Numbered from the stretch's first letter, positions 26,458 through 35,314 are shown. The stretch is DNA of 37,823 nucleotides from an uncultured Alphaproteobacteria bacterium (GCA_902569865.1 CACFVT010000009.1:1-37823); one strand, 5' to 3'. The notes: a model not told the origin generated them from the sequence alone. Numbers and translations: made by a program.

Positions 26458-27560
26458 TGAAAATTACAAAATTAGAAACTTTTACCAAACCATTTGTTAG
26501 CTTTGTTAAAACAACTTTAGAAGATGGCTCTGAAGGATATGGTCAAATGTCTACATATCATGCAGATATCACAGCACAAATATTTCATAAACAAGTTGCA
26601 CCTTGGGTTTTAGGTAAATTATGGACTGATTTTGATGATCTAGAAAATTTAGTTTTAGAAAAAGAACATAAATTTCCAGGCTCATATCTATTAAGAGCAA
26701 TTGCTGGTCTGGATACTGCGCTATGGGATTTAAAAGGTAAATTAGAAAATAAACCTGTTACAACTTTGATTGGAGGCAATGCTGGAAGTCTAAAAGTATA
26801 TGGTTCATCAATGAAAAGAGATATTAGTGCTAATGATGAAGCTGAGCGTTTTAAAAAATTATTTCAAGAAAAAGGAATAGATGCTTTTAAATTTAGAATA
26901 GGTGCTGAGTGTGGAAGAGGACTAGATGAATGGGAAGGCAGAACAGAAAATATTGTTAAAACAATAAATAAATCACTTGATAGTTCTGTAAAAAAATTAG
27001 TTGATGCAAATAGTTGTTTTTCATCTGCTCAAGCAATTGAAGTTGGTAAACTTCTAGAAGATAATAACGTGATTCATTTTGAAGAGCCATGTCCGTATTG
27101 GGAGCCAGAACAAACAAAAGAAGTCACAAATGCACTTTCAATTGATGTTACGGGAGGTGAGCAAGATTGCGACATTCGAATATGGAAAGATATGGTAGAG
27201 AGAAAAATTGTAAATATTTTTCAACCTGATGTAATGTATCTTGGTGGATTAACAAGAACTCTTCAAGTTGCAAAAATAATCGAAGAGGGAGGTTTTATAT
27301 GTACTCCTCATGCTGCAAATTTATCATTAGTTACTATGTGTACAATGCATTTATTAACAGCCATACCTAATGCTGGTCCATATTTAGAACTTTCTATTGA
27401 AGGTGAGGATTATTATCCATGGCAACAAGATCTGTTTTTGAATGATCCTTTTGCAGTAGAAAATGGCTGTGTTACTGTTACAGATCAGCCTGGATGGGGA
27501 ATAAATATTAACCCAGAATGGCTCAATAGTGCTGATTATCAAGTTTCAGAAATTAATTAA
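26457..27560 (+). CDS. Enolase-superfamily protein (mandelate racemase/sugar-acid dehydratase-like)
   Basis: 'GSYLLRAIAGLDTALWDLKGKLENKPVTTLIGG', 'AFKFRIG', 'DANSCFS', 'FEEPCPYWE', 'GGEQDCDI', 'FQPDVMYLGGLTRTLQVAKI', 'TPHAANLSL'. ATG 26457 overlaps the previous stop (TGATG). Confidence 0.85.
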   Translation: MKITKLETFTKPFVSFVKTTLEDGSEGYGQMSTYHADITAQIFHKQVAPWVLGKLWTDFDDLENLVLEKEHKFPGSYLLRAIAGLDTALWDLKGKLENKPVTTLIGGNAGSLKVYGSSMKRDISANDEAERFKKLFQEKGIDAFKFRIGAECGRGLDEWEGRTENIVKTINKSLDSSVKKLVDANSCFSSAQAIEVGKLLEDNNVIHFEEPCPYWEPEQTKEVTNALSIDVTGGEQDCDIRIWKDMVERKIVNIFQPDVMYLGGLTRTLQVAKIIEEGGFICTPHAANLSLVTMCTMHLLTAIPNAGPYLELSIEGEDYYPWQQDLFLNDPFAVENGCVTVTDQPGWGININPEWLNSADYQVSEIN

Positions 27561-27602
27561 GTCACCAATGTGCTGTGGCTCAGATATTACTTTTTCAATA
27601 AG

Positions 27603-28385
27603 CTAGAATAAGAATTTATGAATTTTTTCATTTACAACTTTTGATTGCTCAATTGTTGCGCCATGCTTGGCATCTTTAATAATATATAAATCACTATTTT
27701 TGATTTCTTTACTAATTCCCTCACTCATTAAAGGCGTAGAGCCAACTTCATTTTCTCCTGTCATGACTAACGTTGGCATTTTAAAATTACTATATTTAAT
27801 GGAGTATTGATCAGAGTTTACAAAGATTTTATATGCAGGTAAAAAATCTTTATCTTTTTTTCTCTCTAGAAGATTGTAAAAAAAATTATAAACTTGAGGG
27901 TTATTATTCAAATAATTTTCTGAAAACCATCTTTTGATTGAATCGTTAGTTATGCTTTTGCCATTAAGTGCTTCGGCATATCTTTTTTGAACTGTTTCAA
28001 TTTGTTTATTTGATCTTTTGTAGACACTTCCAATTAAAACTAATTTATTTACTTTATCATAAAATTTTTCTGTAAAATGTTGTGCTATAAGTGCTCCAAT
28101 TGAAAATCCAACAATATTAATTTTATTTAATTGTAATTCATTAATTAAATGTAATAGCTGATTACTATAAATATCAAAACTCAAATCTGTGAAACCACAA
28201 CGTGATTGACCATGATTAAGAAGATCATAAAATAAAATTGATTGATTATGAAAGTATTTTTTCTGAGGATACCACATCGTATTGTCCAAACCTACTCCGT
28301 GAATAAAGATAGTGGTTAAAGAATTCTTTATTTCATTAAACTCATAATAATTTCCATGAGAGTCTCTGTGTTTTTTTAAGTTCAT
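27603..28385 (-). CDS. Alpha/beta hydrolase
   Basis: 'TTIFIHGVGLDNTMWYPQ', nucleophile elbow 'NIVGFSIGALIAQHF', 'PTLVMTGENEVGSTP', C-terminal His 'DAKHGATIE'. Confidence 0.83.
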   Translation of the reverse strand: MNLKKHRDSHGNYYEFNEIKNSLTTIFIHGVGLDNTMWYPQKKYFHNQSILFYDLLNHGQSRCGFTDLSFDIYSNQLLHLINELQLNKINIVGFSIGALIAQHFTEKFYDKVNKLVLIGSVYKRSNKQIETVQKRYAEALNGKSITNDSIKRWFSENYLNNNPQVYNFFYNLLERKKDKDFLPAYKIFVNSDQYSIKYSNFKMPTLVMTGENEVGSTPLMSEGISKEIKNSDLYIIKDAKHGATIEQSKVVNEKIHKFLF

Positions 28386-30076
28386 TTAGATCGATGTTTA
28401 AAAGAATCTTTGCGAAAACTATAAAGAGCTTTTGGATCAACATCGATATTAATGATGGCAGGTTTATCACAAATCAAAGCATCAGATACTGCTTGTTTTA
28501 AATCCTCCAGTTTACTAACATGATAACCTTTAGCACCATAGATTTCGGCAAGTTTATGAAAAGGGGGACTTTTAATATCAGCCCCAATATATCTTTCATT
28601 ATAAAAATCTCTTTGGTAGGCTTTTTCTGCACCCCATGATTTGTTATTCATAATAATTGTAATTGTATTAATTTTATGATGAACGGCAGTTGATAATTCA
28701 GATATAGTCATTCCAAATCCACCGTCCCCCATTAAACTAAATACAGGTGAATCTGGTTTTGCTAACTTGATACCTAGGCCTGCTGCAAATGAGAAACCAA
28801 CTAATCCAAAATCTAAAGGTGTAAAAAGTGATTTAGGTTCATAAAAATTAAACTCATCAGTAGCTTGAAGACATAAAGTACCTGCATCTAGTGTTATTGA
28901 AGAATTCTTTGGGATTAAATTTCTTAATTCCCTAAATAATCCTGATGGTTGAATAAGTTTTGAATTTACATCAGCTTTTTCATCTCTTTCTTTATAATAA
29001 TTTATTTTTTCTTTTAAAAATTTTTGCGTCCAATTTTCATTATTAATTTTTAAATCCTTATCTTTTATAAAAGAAATTAAGTTGTGTAAAAATATTTTTG
29101 CATCATTTTTAATTCCTACTTCAACTGGAAAATAACGACCAATTGCAATAGGATCTATATCAACTTGAACAATTTTTGCAGATTGAGAAATATTGTCATA
29201 GGAATAAAAGGTTGAGTTAAATCCAAGCCTTGTCCCTATGGCTAGAATTAAATCTGCATTTTTTACAAGGGAAGAAGCGATTTTATTACCTCTTGGTCCC
29301 ATTTGCCCACTATACAGTGGATATTCAAAAGAAATAACATCTCCGTGACCAGCAGAAGAAACAACAGGTATATTTAATTTTTTTGAAAGTAAAATTACCT
29401 CATCTTGAGTTTGAGAATTTTTAATACCAGCACCACAAATAATAACAGGTTTTGATGAGACTTTAATTAAAGAAATAATTCTCTCTAAATCATCTTGATT
29501 TATTTCTGTATTCTCAATTTTATCCTCAATTTTAAAAGATTCAAATTTTTCTGTTCCTGCAAGTACATCACGAGGAATGTTGACATGAACAGGTCCCCAC
29601 TTCCCATGAGTTGTTAGGTTTAATGCTTTATTTAAATCCCTTGTTATGGATTTAGTATCTTTGATAGAAAATGTTTTTTTTGTAATGGGTTCAAATAATT
29701 TTTGTTGATCAATTTCTTGAAATGAATCTTTACCTTGATGTTCAGAGGCGATTGCTCCAGCTATAGATAATAAAGGTGAGAAAGCAGCTTTTGCTTGAGC
29801 AACACCTGTTACAAGATTCGTTGCACCAGGACCATTTTGACCTGCTATGATAACTCCAGGGTTACCTGATGCTCTCGCAAATGCATCAGCCATATGTGTT
29901 CCAGTGCGCTCATCTCTTACATCAATAAAAGTTATATCATGCTCATCATAAAGGGCATCAAAAAGCTCCATTGTAGCAGATCCAATTAAGCCAAAAACGT
30001 ACTTAATATTATGGGCTTTGAGACATTCAACAACAGCCTTACCACCCGAAATAGGGAGGTGATTTTTTTCACTCAT
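28382..30076 (-). CDS. Thiamine-diphosphate-dependent enzyme (acetolactate synthase/sulfoacetaldehyde acetyltransferase-like)
   Basis: 'YVFGLIGSATMELFDALYDEHDITFIDVRDERTGTHMADAFARASGNPGVIIAGQNGPGATNLVTG', 'VKNADLILAIGTRLGFNST', ThDP motif 'SLMGDGGFGMTISELSTAVHHKINTITIIMNN'. Confidence 0.87.
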   Translation of the reverse strand: MSEKNHLPISGGKAVVECLKAHNIKYVFGLIGSATMELFDALYDEHDITFIDVRDERTGTHMADAFARASGNPGVIIAGQNGPGATNLVTGVAQAKAAFSPLLSIAGAIASEHQGKDSFQEIDQQKLFEPITKKTFSIKDTKSITRDLNKALNLTTHGKWGPVHVNIPRDVLAGTEKFESFKIEDKIENTEINQDDLERIISLIKVSSKPVIICGAGIKNSQTQDEVILLSKKLNIPVVSSAGHGDVISFEYPLYSGQMGPRGNKIASSLVKNADLILAIGTRLGFNSTFYSYDNISQSAKIVQVDIDPIAIGRYFPVEVGIKNDAKIFLHNLISFIKDKDLKINNENWTQKFLKEKINYYKERDEKADVNSKLIQPSGLFRELRNLIPKNSSITLDAGTLCLQATDEFNFYEPKSLFTPLDFGLVGFSFAAGLGIKLAKPDSPVFSLMGDGGFGMTISELSTAVHHKINTITIIMNNKSWGAEKAYQRDFYNERYIGADIKSPPFHKLAEIYGAKGYHVSKLEDLKQAVSDALICDKPAIINIDVDPKALYSFRKDSFKHRSK

Positions 30077-31248
30077 TATGACGCAGCTTTAATCTTACTT
30101 TTTGCTTTACTTTTAAAATGAGGAATTATTTTCTTAGTAAATAATTCTATACTCTTCATACAATCTTCATGTTTAACGCCAGGAAAATTTGACCAAACTT
30201 TTAAATTTTGTAAATTTAATTCTGTTTGCATCTCTTCAATTTTATTTATTACGTAATCAACAGTTCCAAACAACATATTTCTTTCATGTAAAAAATCATA
30301 TGAAAGTAAATCTAATTTATGATCTGTTTTAGGTAGTTCTTCACCTGGATTCATATGAGTTCCAAGCCCTCTCCAGTGACAAACCCAACGCATATAATTA
30401 ACCATTTGCTCTCCAGCTTTTTCTTTTGCTTCTTCCATACTATCAGCAACAAACATATCTCTCACAACACTAATACCTTCTCCTAGTTCAACGTGTCGCT
30501 TTTCTTTTTCTGATTTAGCATTTTTATAAATTTCGAAACGTTTTTTTAGAGATTGAACTGGAGGTATCCACATTATAATACTTATGTCGTTCTTTGCCGC
30601 CCATTCAATAGAACTTGGACTATCAACTACTTGCCATAAGGGAGGATGAGGTTTCTGAACTGGCTGAGGAACAATATTTATTTTTTCCAAAATCTTTGTA
30701 TCTAAATTCATGAATTCAGAGCTAGGCGGGCTCATATCGTGCTCCCACTCAAAATTTGGAGCAGGATAAGTATAAAATTCTCCTTCATGTTGAAAAAACT
30801 TTTCAGTCCAAGCTTTTTTTATAATAGTAAGAGTTTCTTCAAATAATCTAAAATTCTTAGCCTGATCTTTCATGTCAGCATCAGCATTCATATTTAGTGC
30901 TTCTCTTCCATAAATACCTCTCCCGACCCCAGCCTCAACTCTACCGTTAGATAATTGATCTAACAAAGCTATATCTTCAGCAGCACGAATTGGGTTCCAA
31001 AAAGTGATGATTGATGCAGCTTGGCCAATTCGAATATTTTTTGTTCTAGCAGCAATGTCTGAACTTAATAAAATTGGATTAGGACAAATTTCCATACCCT
31101 CGTGACTGAAATGATGTTCAGAAAACCAGATGGAGTCCCAGTCATTTTGATCACAGTAAGTTGCTATTTCTCTGATCTCTTCTAAAATTTGATTATATGT
31201 TTTTTTGTTTCCCCAATTAGTTGAGTTGCAGAAATAGCCAATTTTCAT
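30076..31248 (-). CDS. LLM-class flavin-dependent oxidoreductase (luciferase-like)
   Basis: 'MKIGYFCNSTNWG', 'DSIWFSEHHFSHEGMEICPNPILLSSDIAARTKNIRIGQAASIITFWNPIRAAEDIALLDQLSNGRVEAGVGRG'. Start moved to ATG 31248, preceded by GGGAGG. Confidence 0.9.
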   Translation of the reverse strand: MKIGYFCNSTNWGNKKTYNQILEEIREIATYCDQNDWDSIWFSEHHFSHEGMEICPNPILLSSDIAARTKNIRIGQAASIITFWNPIRAAEDIALLDQLSNGRVEAGVGRGIYGREALNMNADADMKDQAKNFRLFEETLTIIKKAWTEKFFQHEGEFYTYPAPNFEWEHDMSPPSSEFMNLDTKILEKINIVPQPVQKPHPPLWQVVDSPSSIEWAAKNDISIIMWIPPVQSLKKRFEIYKNAKSEKEKRHVELGEGISVVRDMFVADSMEEAKEKAGEQMVNYMRWVCHWRGLGTHMNPGEELPKTDHKLDLLSYDFLHERNMLFGTVDYVINKIEEMQTELNLQNLKVWSNFPGVKHEDCMKSIELFTKKIIPHFKSKAKSKIKAAS

Positions 31249-31395
31249 AATACCTCCCAATATGAAGGCGACCTATCCCACTTCCGTATGATGACGACGA
31301 GTTATGTATCGCTATATAATTCGTATTATAAATTTATAAAATTTCAATAAAAAACGTCCAAATCTAAAAAAAAACTATAAAAACTATACTCATTT

Positions 31396-32055
31396 ATGAT
31401 TAAAAATATCATTTTTGATTTTGATGGAGTGCTTGTAGATAGTGAGATTTTAGCAGCAAAAGCTTTCGCTAAATATATGAAAAAATATGACATTGAAATA
31501 GATGAAAATGAATTTGCAAATTTTGCAGGTAAAAAAACTGTTCAAGTAATAGACATTTTATCACAAAAATATTCAATTAAAGATCAAGAAAAATTTTTTA
31601 CTGATATTATGGAAATAGCTTCATATATTTATAAAAATGAATTAACTGCTGTTGAAGGAGCTTGTAACTTTTTACACAACACAAAGCTTAGCTTATATAT
31701 TGGATCTAATAGCACTAAAGATAGAATAATATCTGGATTGCATAAAGTAGAATTTAATAAGTATTTTAAACCTGATAAAATATATTCATTTGATATAGTG
31801 GGAAAAGCTAAACCTGATCCTGATATTTATTTAAAAGCCATTGTAGTTAATAATCTTAATAAAAATGAAACTATAATTATTGAAGATAGTTTAGTGGGGG
31901 TTAAGGCAGGTGTTAATGCAGGCGTTAAAGTAATTGGTCTTACAGCAGGAGGTCATTGGCATGAGGGTAGAGATGAAAAAGAATTGCTTGATGCTGGCGC
32001 GTTTACTGTTACAAATGATTATATAAAAGTGCAAGAAATAATAGAAAACAATTAA
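31396..32055 (+). CDS. HAD-superfamily hydrolase (beta-phosphoglucomutase/sugar phosphatase-like)
   Basis: 'IIFDFDGVLVDSEILAAKAF', 'LYIGSNSTKDRI', 'GKAKPDPDIYLKA', 'TIIIEDSLVGVKAGVNAGVKVIGLTAGG'. Confidence 0.87.
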   Translation: MIKNIIFDFDGVLVDSEILAAKAFAKYMKKYDIEIDENEFANFAGKKTVQVIDILSQKYSIKDQEKFFTDIMEIASYIYKNELTAVEGACNFLHNTKLSLYIGSNSTKDRIISGLHKVEFNKYFKPDKIYSFDIVGKAKPDPDIYLKAIVVNNLNKNETIIIEDSLVGVKAGVNAGVKVIGLTAGGHWHEGRDEKELLDAGAFTVTNDYIKVQEIIENN

Positions 32056-32056
32056 T

Positions 32057-32515
32057 ATGGGACCAGCAGTTAAAGGAAATCCTCTTATTATATTTGTTAT
32101 CTTACTGGTCGTTTCTTATATCATTGGAGAATTTATTATACCAAAGTATGCATTATTAAATTTATTGAATTTAGTTGGTATAATAGGATTAATTATAAGC
32201 TTGGCTATATTTTTTACTTCTTTAAATTTATTTAATTCATATAAAGAAAACCCTATACCTCAGGCCAATACAAAACGTATAATAAAGACAGGTATATTCG
32301 CATACTGTAGGAATCCTATGTACTTAGCTTTCATCTCTTTTCAATTTAGCATGTTTTTAACTTTTGAAAATGTAGCAAATCTTTTAAGTGCAATAGGTCT
32401 ATTTATTTGGATTAATCATTATGTTATTCCTATTGAAGAGAATTACTTGCGGGAAAAATTTGGAGATGAGTATGACAGATATTTCCATGCTGTAAAAAAA
32501 TGGATGTTTATTTAG
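32057..32515 (+). CDS. Isoprenylcysteine carboxyl methyltransferase (ICMT/PEMT)-like membrane protein
   Basis: 'TKRIIKTGIFAYCRNPMYLAFISFQFSMFL', 'PIEENYLREKFGDEYDRYFHAVKKWM'. Confidence 0.83.
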   Translation: MGPAVKGNPLIIFVILLVVSYIIGEFIIPKYALLNLLNLVGIIGLIISLAIFFTSLNLFNSYKENPIPQANTKRIIKTGIFAYCRNPMYLAFISFQFSMFLTFENVANLLSAIGLFIWINHYVIPIEENYLREKFGDEYDRYFHAVKKWMFI

Positions 32516-32519
32516 TTTG

Positions 32520-33392
32520 CTAAAATTTATCAGATTTAAATAATAACTTTTTTATTTTTTGATTACTATTTATCTTTATTAAAATATCTGCTTGATTTGG
32601 CATGGTTAGCATCATCCATTTGGTTAACTTTTCATAATGTTGAATAAATTCTTTTAATTTTTCTTTGTTCATAATATCTTTATTATCAGAGTTAGGTGCA
32701 TTCCTTTTTTCTTGTGCATGCCTCCATTTAAGAACATATTTAAAAGAAGGTGCTTTGATATATATTTTTTTATCAAATAAAGAAAAAACACTTTTATATT
32801 CATTTCTTAAAAGAGAATTATAGTATTTTCTCCAGTTTGTATTTTTATCATAGGTATTTTCTAAACTATTAATGTTTTTGAAAAGGTATTGATTAGCAAT
32901 TGGCACAGAACCACAACACCAACCCTCTAATAATAATATCTGAGCATTATGAATAACTTTTCTTTTTTTTGAAATATCATCTTTTAATTTATTAAATATA
33001 GGGGTGCTAATTGGAAAATTCTGATTTTGAAATTGATTTATATGATATTTTAGCGCTTTTATATCATGTGTGCCTGGCACACCACGTGTCAGAAGAAGTG
33101 GATGTATTTTTTTTGATAATTTTAGTCTTTGATTTTTACATAAATAATAATCATCAATACTGAGCAACATGACTTTCTTTGTATAATATTTTTCGATAAC
33201 TAATTTCAATAATTTAGCTAAAGTAGATTTTCCTGAACCTTGAGATCCTGAAAGAATAAATTTATTATTCTTTGAGTAATAAATATTATTGATTATTGGA
33301 ATAATATATTGTGATATATATTTTTTTGGAAAATTTTTATTCGTTAATTTCCTTAACTCTTCTTGAATAAATATATCGATATTAAGTTTCAT
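32520..33392 (-). CDS. P-loop kinase, D-glycerate 3-kinase-like
   Basis: Walker A 'LSGSQGSGKSTLAKLL', 'LLSIDDYYLCKNQRLKLSKKIHPLLLTRGVPGTHDIKAL', 'ILLLEGWCCG'. Confidence 0.78.
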   Translation of the reverse strand: MKLNIDIFIQEELRKLTNKNFPKKYISQYIIPIINNIYYSKNNKFILSGSQGSGKSTLAKLLKLVIEKYYTKKVMLLSIDDYYLCKNQRLKLSKKIHPLLLTRGVPGTHDIKALKYHINQFQNQNFPISTPIFNKLKDDISKKRKVIHNAQILLLEGWCCGSVPIANQYLFKNINSLENTYDKNTNWRKYYNSLLRNEYKSVFSLFDKKIYIKAPSFKYVLKWRHAQEKRNAPNSDNKDIMNKEKLKEFIQHYEKLTKWMMLTMPNQADILIKINSNQKIKKLLFKSDKF

Positions 33393-33442
33393 AAATATAA
33401 TGAATTTTCGTAATTATTAATTTATACAACAAATTTAGTTTT

Positions 33443-34036
33443 ATGAAATTTCTTTTTGATCTAGGTGGCGTATTTTTTGATTGGGATCCTAATCATTATT
33501 TTAAGGATATTTTTGATAAGGCTGATGAAAGAAAATACTTTTTAACTGAAGTATGTAATAATGAATGGAATGTTAAACAGGATGCAGGCAGAACTATAAA
33601 AGAGGCGGAATCTGAATTAATTCCTAAATTTCCTCATTATGAAAAAGAAATTAAAATGTATTACAAGAATCATCGTAAAATGATTAGAGGCACTTTTGAT
33701 TTATCTATAAAAATATTAAAAAAACTAAAAAAAGAACACTATGAATGTTTTGTTTTATCTAATTGGTCAGCAGAAACTTTTGCTGGGATGACTGATGATT
33801 ATCCTTTTTTAAAATTATTTGACGGACTTCTTATTTCCGGAGAAGATAAATTAATGAAACCAGATTCAGCTATTTACGAGCTAGCAATCAATCGTTTTAA
33901 TTTAAATCCTAATGAAACTATATTTATTGATGATAAACTGGAAAATATTCAAGCGGCACAAAATTTAAATTTACTTACTATTCATCTAACTGATCCGAAT
34001 AAAATAGAATATGAGGTAAATAAATTTTTAATTTAA
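33443..34036 (+). CDS. HAD-superfamily hydrolase (YihX-like)
   Basis: 'FLFDLGGVFFDWDPNHYF', 'ECFVLSNWSAETF', 'LMKPDSAIYELAINRFNLNPNETIFIDDKLENIQAAQNLN'. Confidence 0.85.
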   Translation: MKFLFDLGGVFFDWDPNHYFKDIFDKADERKYFLTEVCNNEWNVKQDAGRTIKEAESELIPKFPHYEKEIKMYYKNHRKMIRGTFDLSIKILKKLKKEHYECFVLSNWSAETFAGMTDDYPFLKLFDGLLISGEDKLMKPDSAIYELAINRFNLNPNETIFIDDKLENIQAAQNLNLLTIHLTDPNKIEYEVNKFLI

Positions 34037-34041
34037 TTTTT

Positions 34042-35202
34042 ATGAGCTTTAACAAACAAATATATGATATTTTTATTATTGGTGGTGGTATTAATGGGGC
34101 AGGTATAGCTAGAGATGCTGCTGGTAGAGGATTAAAAGTTTTTTTAGCAGAAAAAAATAAAGTGGGATCTGCTACTTCTTCATGGTCTTCAAAATTGATA
34201 CATGGTGGATTAAGATATCTTGAAAACTATGAGTTTAAATTAGTTAAAGAATCATTAAAAGAAAGAGAAGTCATTACAAGTATTGCCCCAACCATTACAA
34301 AACCTCTCCCTTTTGTTATTCCACATTCAAAAAAATTAAGATCGAAATTATTAATTAGATTGGGTTTATTTTTATATGATAATCTTGGAGGCAAAACAAA
34401 AATACCAAAATCATCAAAAATAAATTTTAATAAAAAATATAGTAATATTTTGAAATCACATTTTAAAGTTGGTTTTCAATACTATGATGTTCAGGTCGAT
34501 GATAAAAAACTTGTAGAGATGAATATTGAGGATGCAAAGAAAATGGGTGCTCATATTGTAGAAAATAGAAAAGTTATAAATGCAAATAGATCAAAAAAAG
34601 GTTGGGAAATTCTTCTTGATAATGATGAGGTAGTTAATTCTAAGATTTTAATTAATGCAGCTGGTCCCTGGATTAATGAGATAGTGAATAATGTAATTAA
34701 AGCTAATAAAAATAAATCAATTCGATTAGTGAAAGGAAGTCATATAATTATTAAAAAATTATATGATCAAGAAGTTGCATTTACATTGCAAAATGATGAT
34801 AATAGAATAGTTTTTGTAATTCCTTATAAGAATGTTTATTCTCTGATTGGTACCACTGAAGTGGATGTAAACTCTCCTGATAATCCTAAAATTTCAAATG
34901 GAGAAATAATTTATTTAATTAATACAATTAATAATCATTTTATTAAGCAAATTTCAGAAAAAGATATACTAGATACATTTTCAGGCATTAGACCATTAAT
35001 TGAGAATTTTAAAGATGCTTCAAAAGTTACAAGAGACTATGTATTTGATTTAAACCTTGAAAATAAAAACTCACCTTTACTAAATATATATGGAGGTAAG
35101 TTAACTACATATAGAAAATTGTCTGAGAACGTAATTGAAGAACTTACTCCTTATTTATCAATAAAAAATTCTAAGAACTGGACAGACACTAAAGCATTAT
35201 AA
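34042..35202 (+). CDS. glpD: FAD-dependent glycerol-3-phosphate dehydrogenase (GlpD-like), C-terminal domain missing
   Basis: 'DIFIIGGGINGAGIARDAAGRGLKVFLAEKNKVGSATSSWSSKLIHGGLRYLENYEFKLVKESLKEREVI', 'LNIYGGKLTTYRKLSENVIEELTPYL', ends '...NWTDTKAL*' where canonical GlpD continues '..LPGG'. Confidence 0.85.
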   Translation: MSFNKQIYDIFIIGGGINGAGIARDAAGRGLKVFLAEKNKVGSATSSWSSKLIHGGLRYLENYEFKLVKESLKEREVITSIAPTITKPLPFVIPHSKKLRSKLLIRLGLFLYDNLGGKTKIPKSSKINFNKKYSNILKSHFKVGFQYYDVQVDDKKLVEMNIEDAKKMGAHIVENRKVINANRSKKGWEILLDNDEVVNSKILINAAGPWINEIVNNVIKANKNKSIRLVKGSHIIIKKLYDQEVAFTLQNDDNRIVFVIPYKNVYSLIGTTEVDVNSPDNPKISNGEIIYLINTINNHFIKQISEKDILDTFSGIRPLIENFKDASKVTRDYVFDLNLENKNSPLLNIYGGKLTTYRKLSENVIEELTPYLSIKNSKNWTDTKAL

Positions 35203-35203
35203 A

Positions 35204-35266
35204 AAGTATTCCTCATGCACAATCTTCTCATTTATGAGAGCAGAGAAGTTTACAAGAGGAATACTT
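35204..35266 (+). repeat. Inverted repeat with nested hairpin downstream of glpD
   Basis: Perfect 11-bp arms AAGTATTCCTC (35204-35214) / GAGGAATACTT (35256-35266); nested CTTCTC (35224-35229)/GAGAAG (35243-35248), or alternative TCTCAT-TT-ATGAGA (35226-35239). Confidence 0.85.
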
Positions 35267-35284
35267 CTTATAGGAGGAAATAAT

Positions 35285-35314
35285 ATGAAACTCTCTGCTC
35301 TATTAATATTATAA
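35285..35314 (+). other. Orphan 9-codon ORF (MKLSALLIL) with strong Shine-Dalgarno; leader peptide or remnant gene start
   Basis: AGGAGG at 35272-35277, 7 nt before ATG 35285; ORF MKLSALLIL-stop. Confidence 0.4.

Noticed and set aside
26585-26779. 64-aa minus-strand ORF within the enolase-superfamily gene
   Set aside because: Antisense shadow ORF.
27561-27602. Possible terminator between the convergent enolase-superfamily and hydrolase genes
   Set aside because: Only very short pairings visible (3-4 bp); not supportable as a hairpin.
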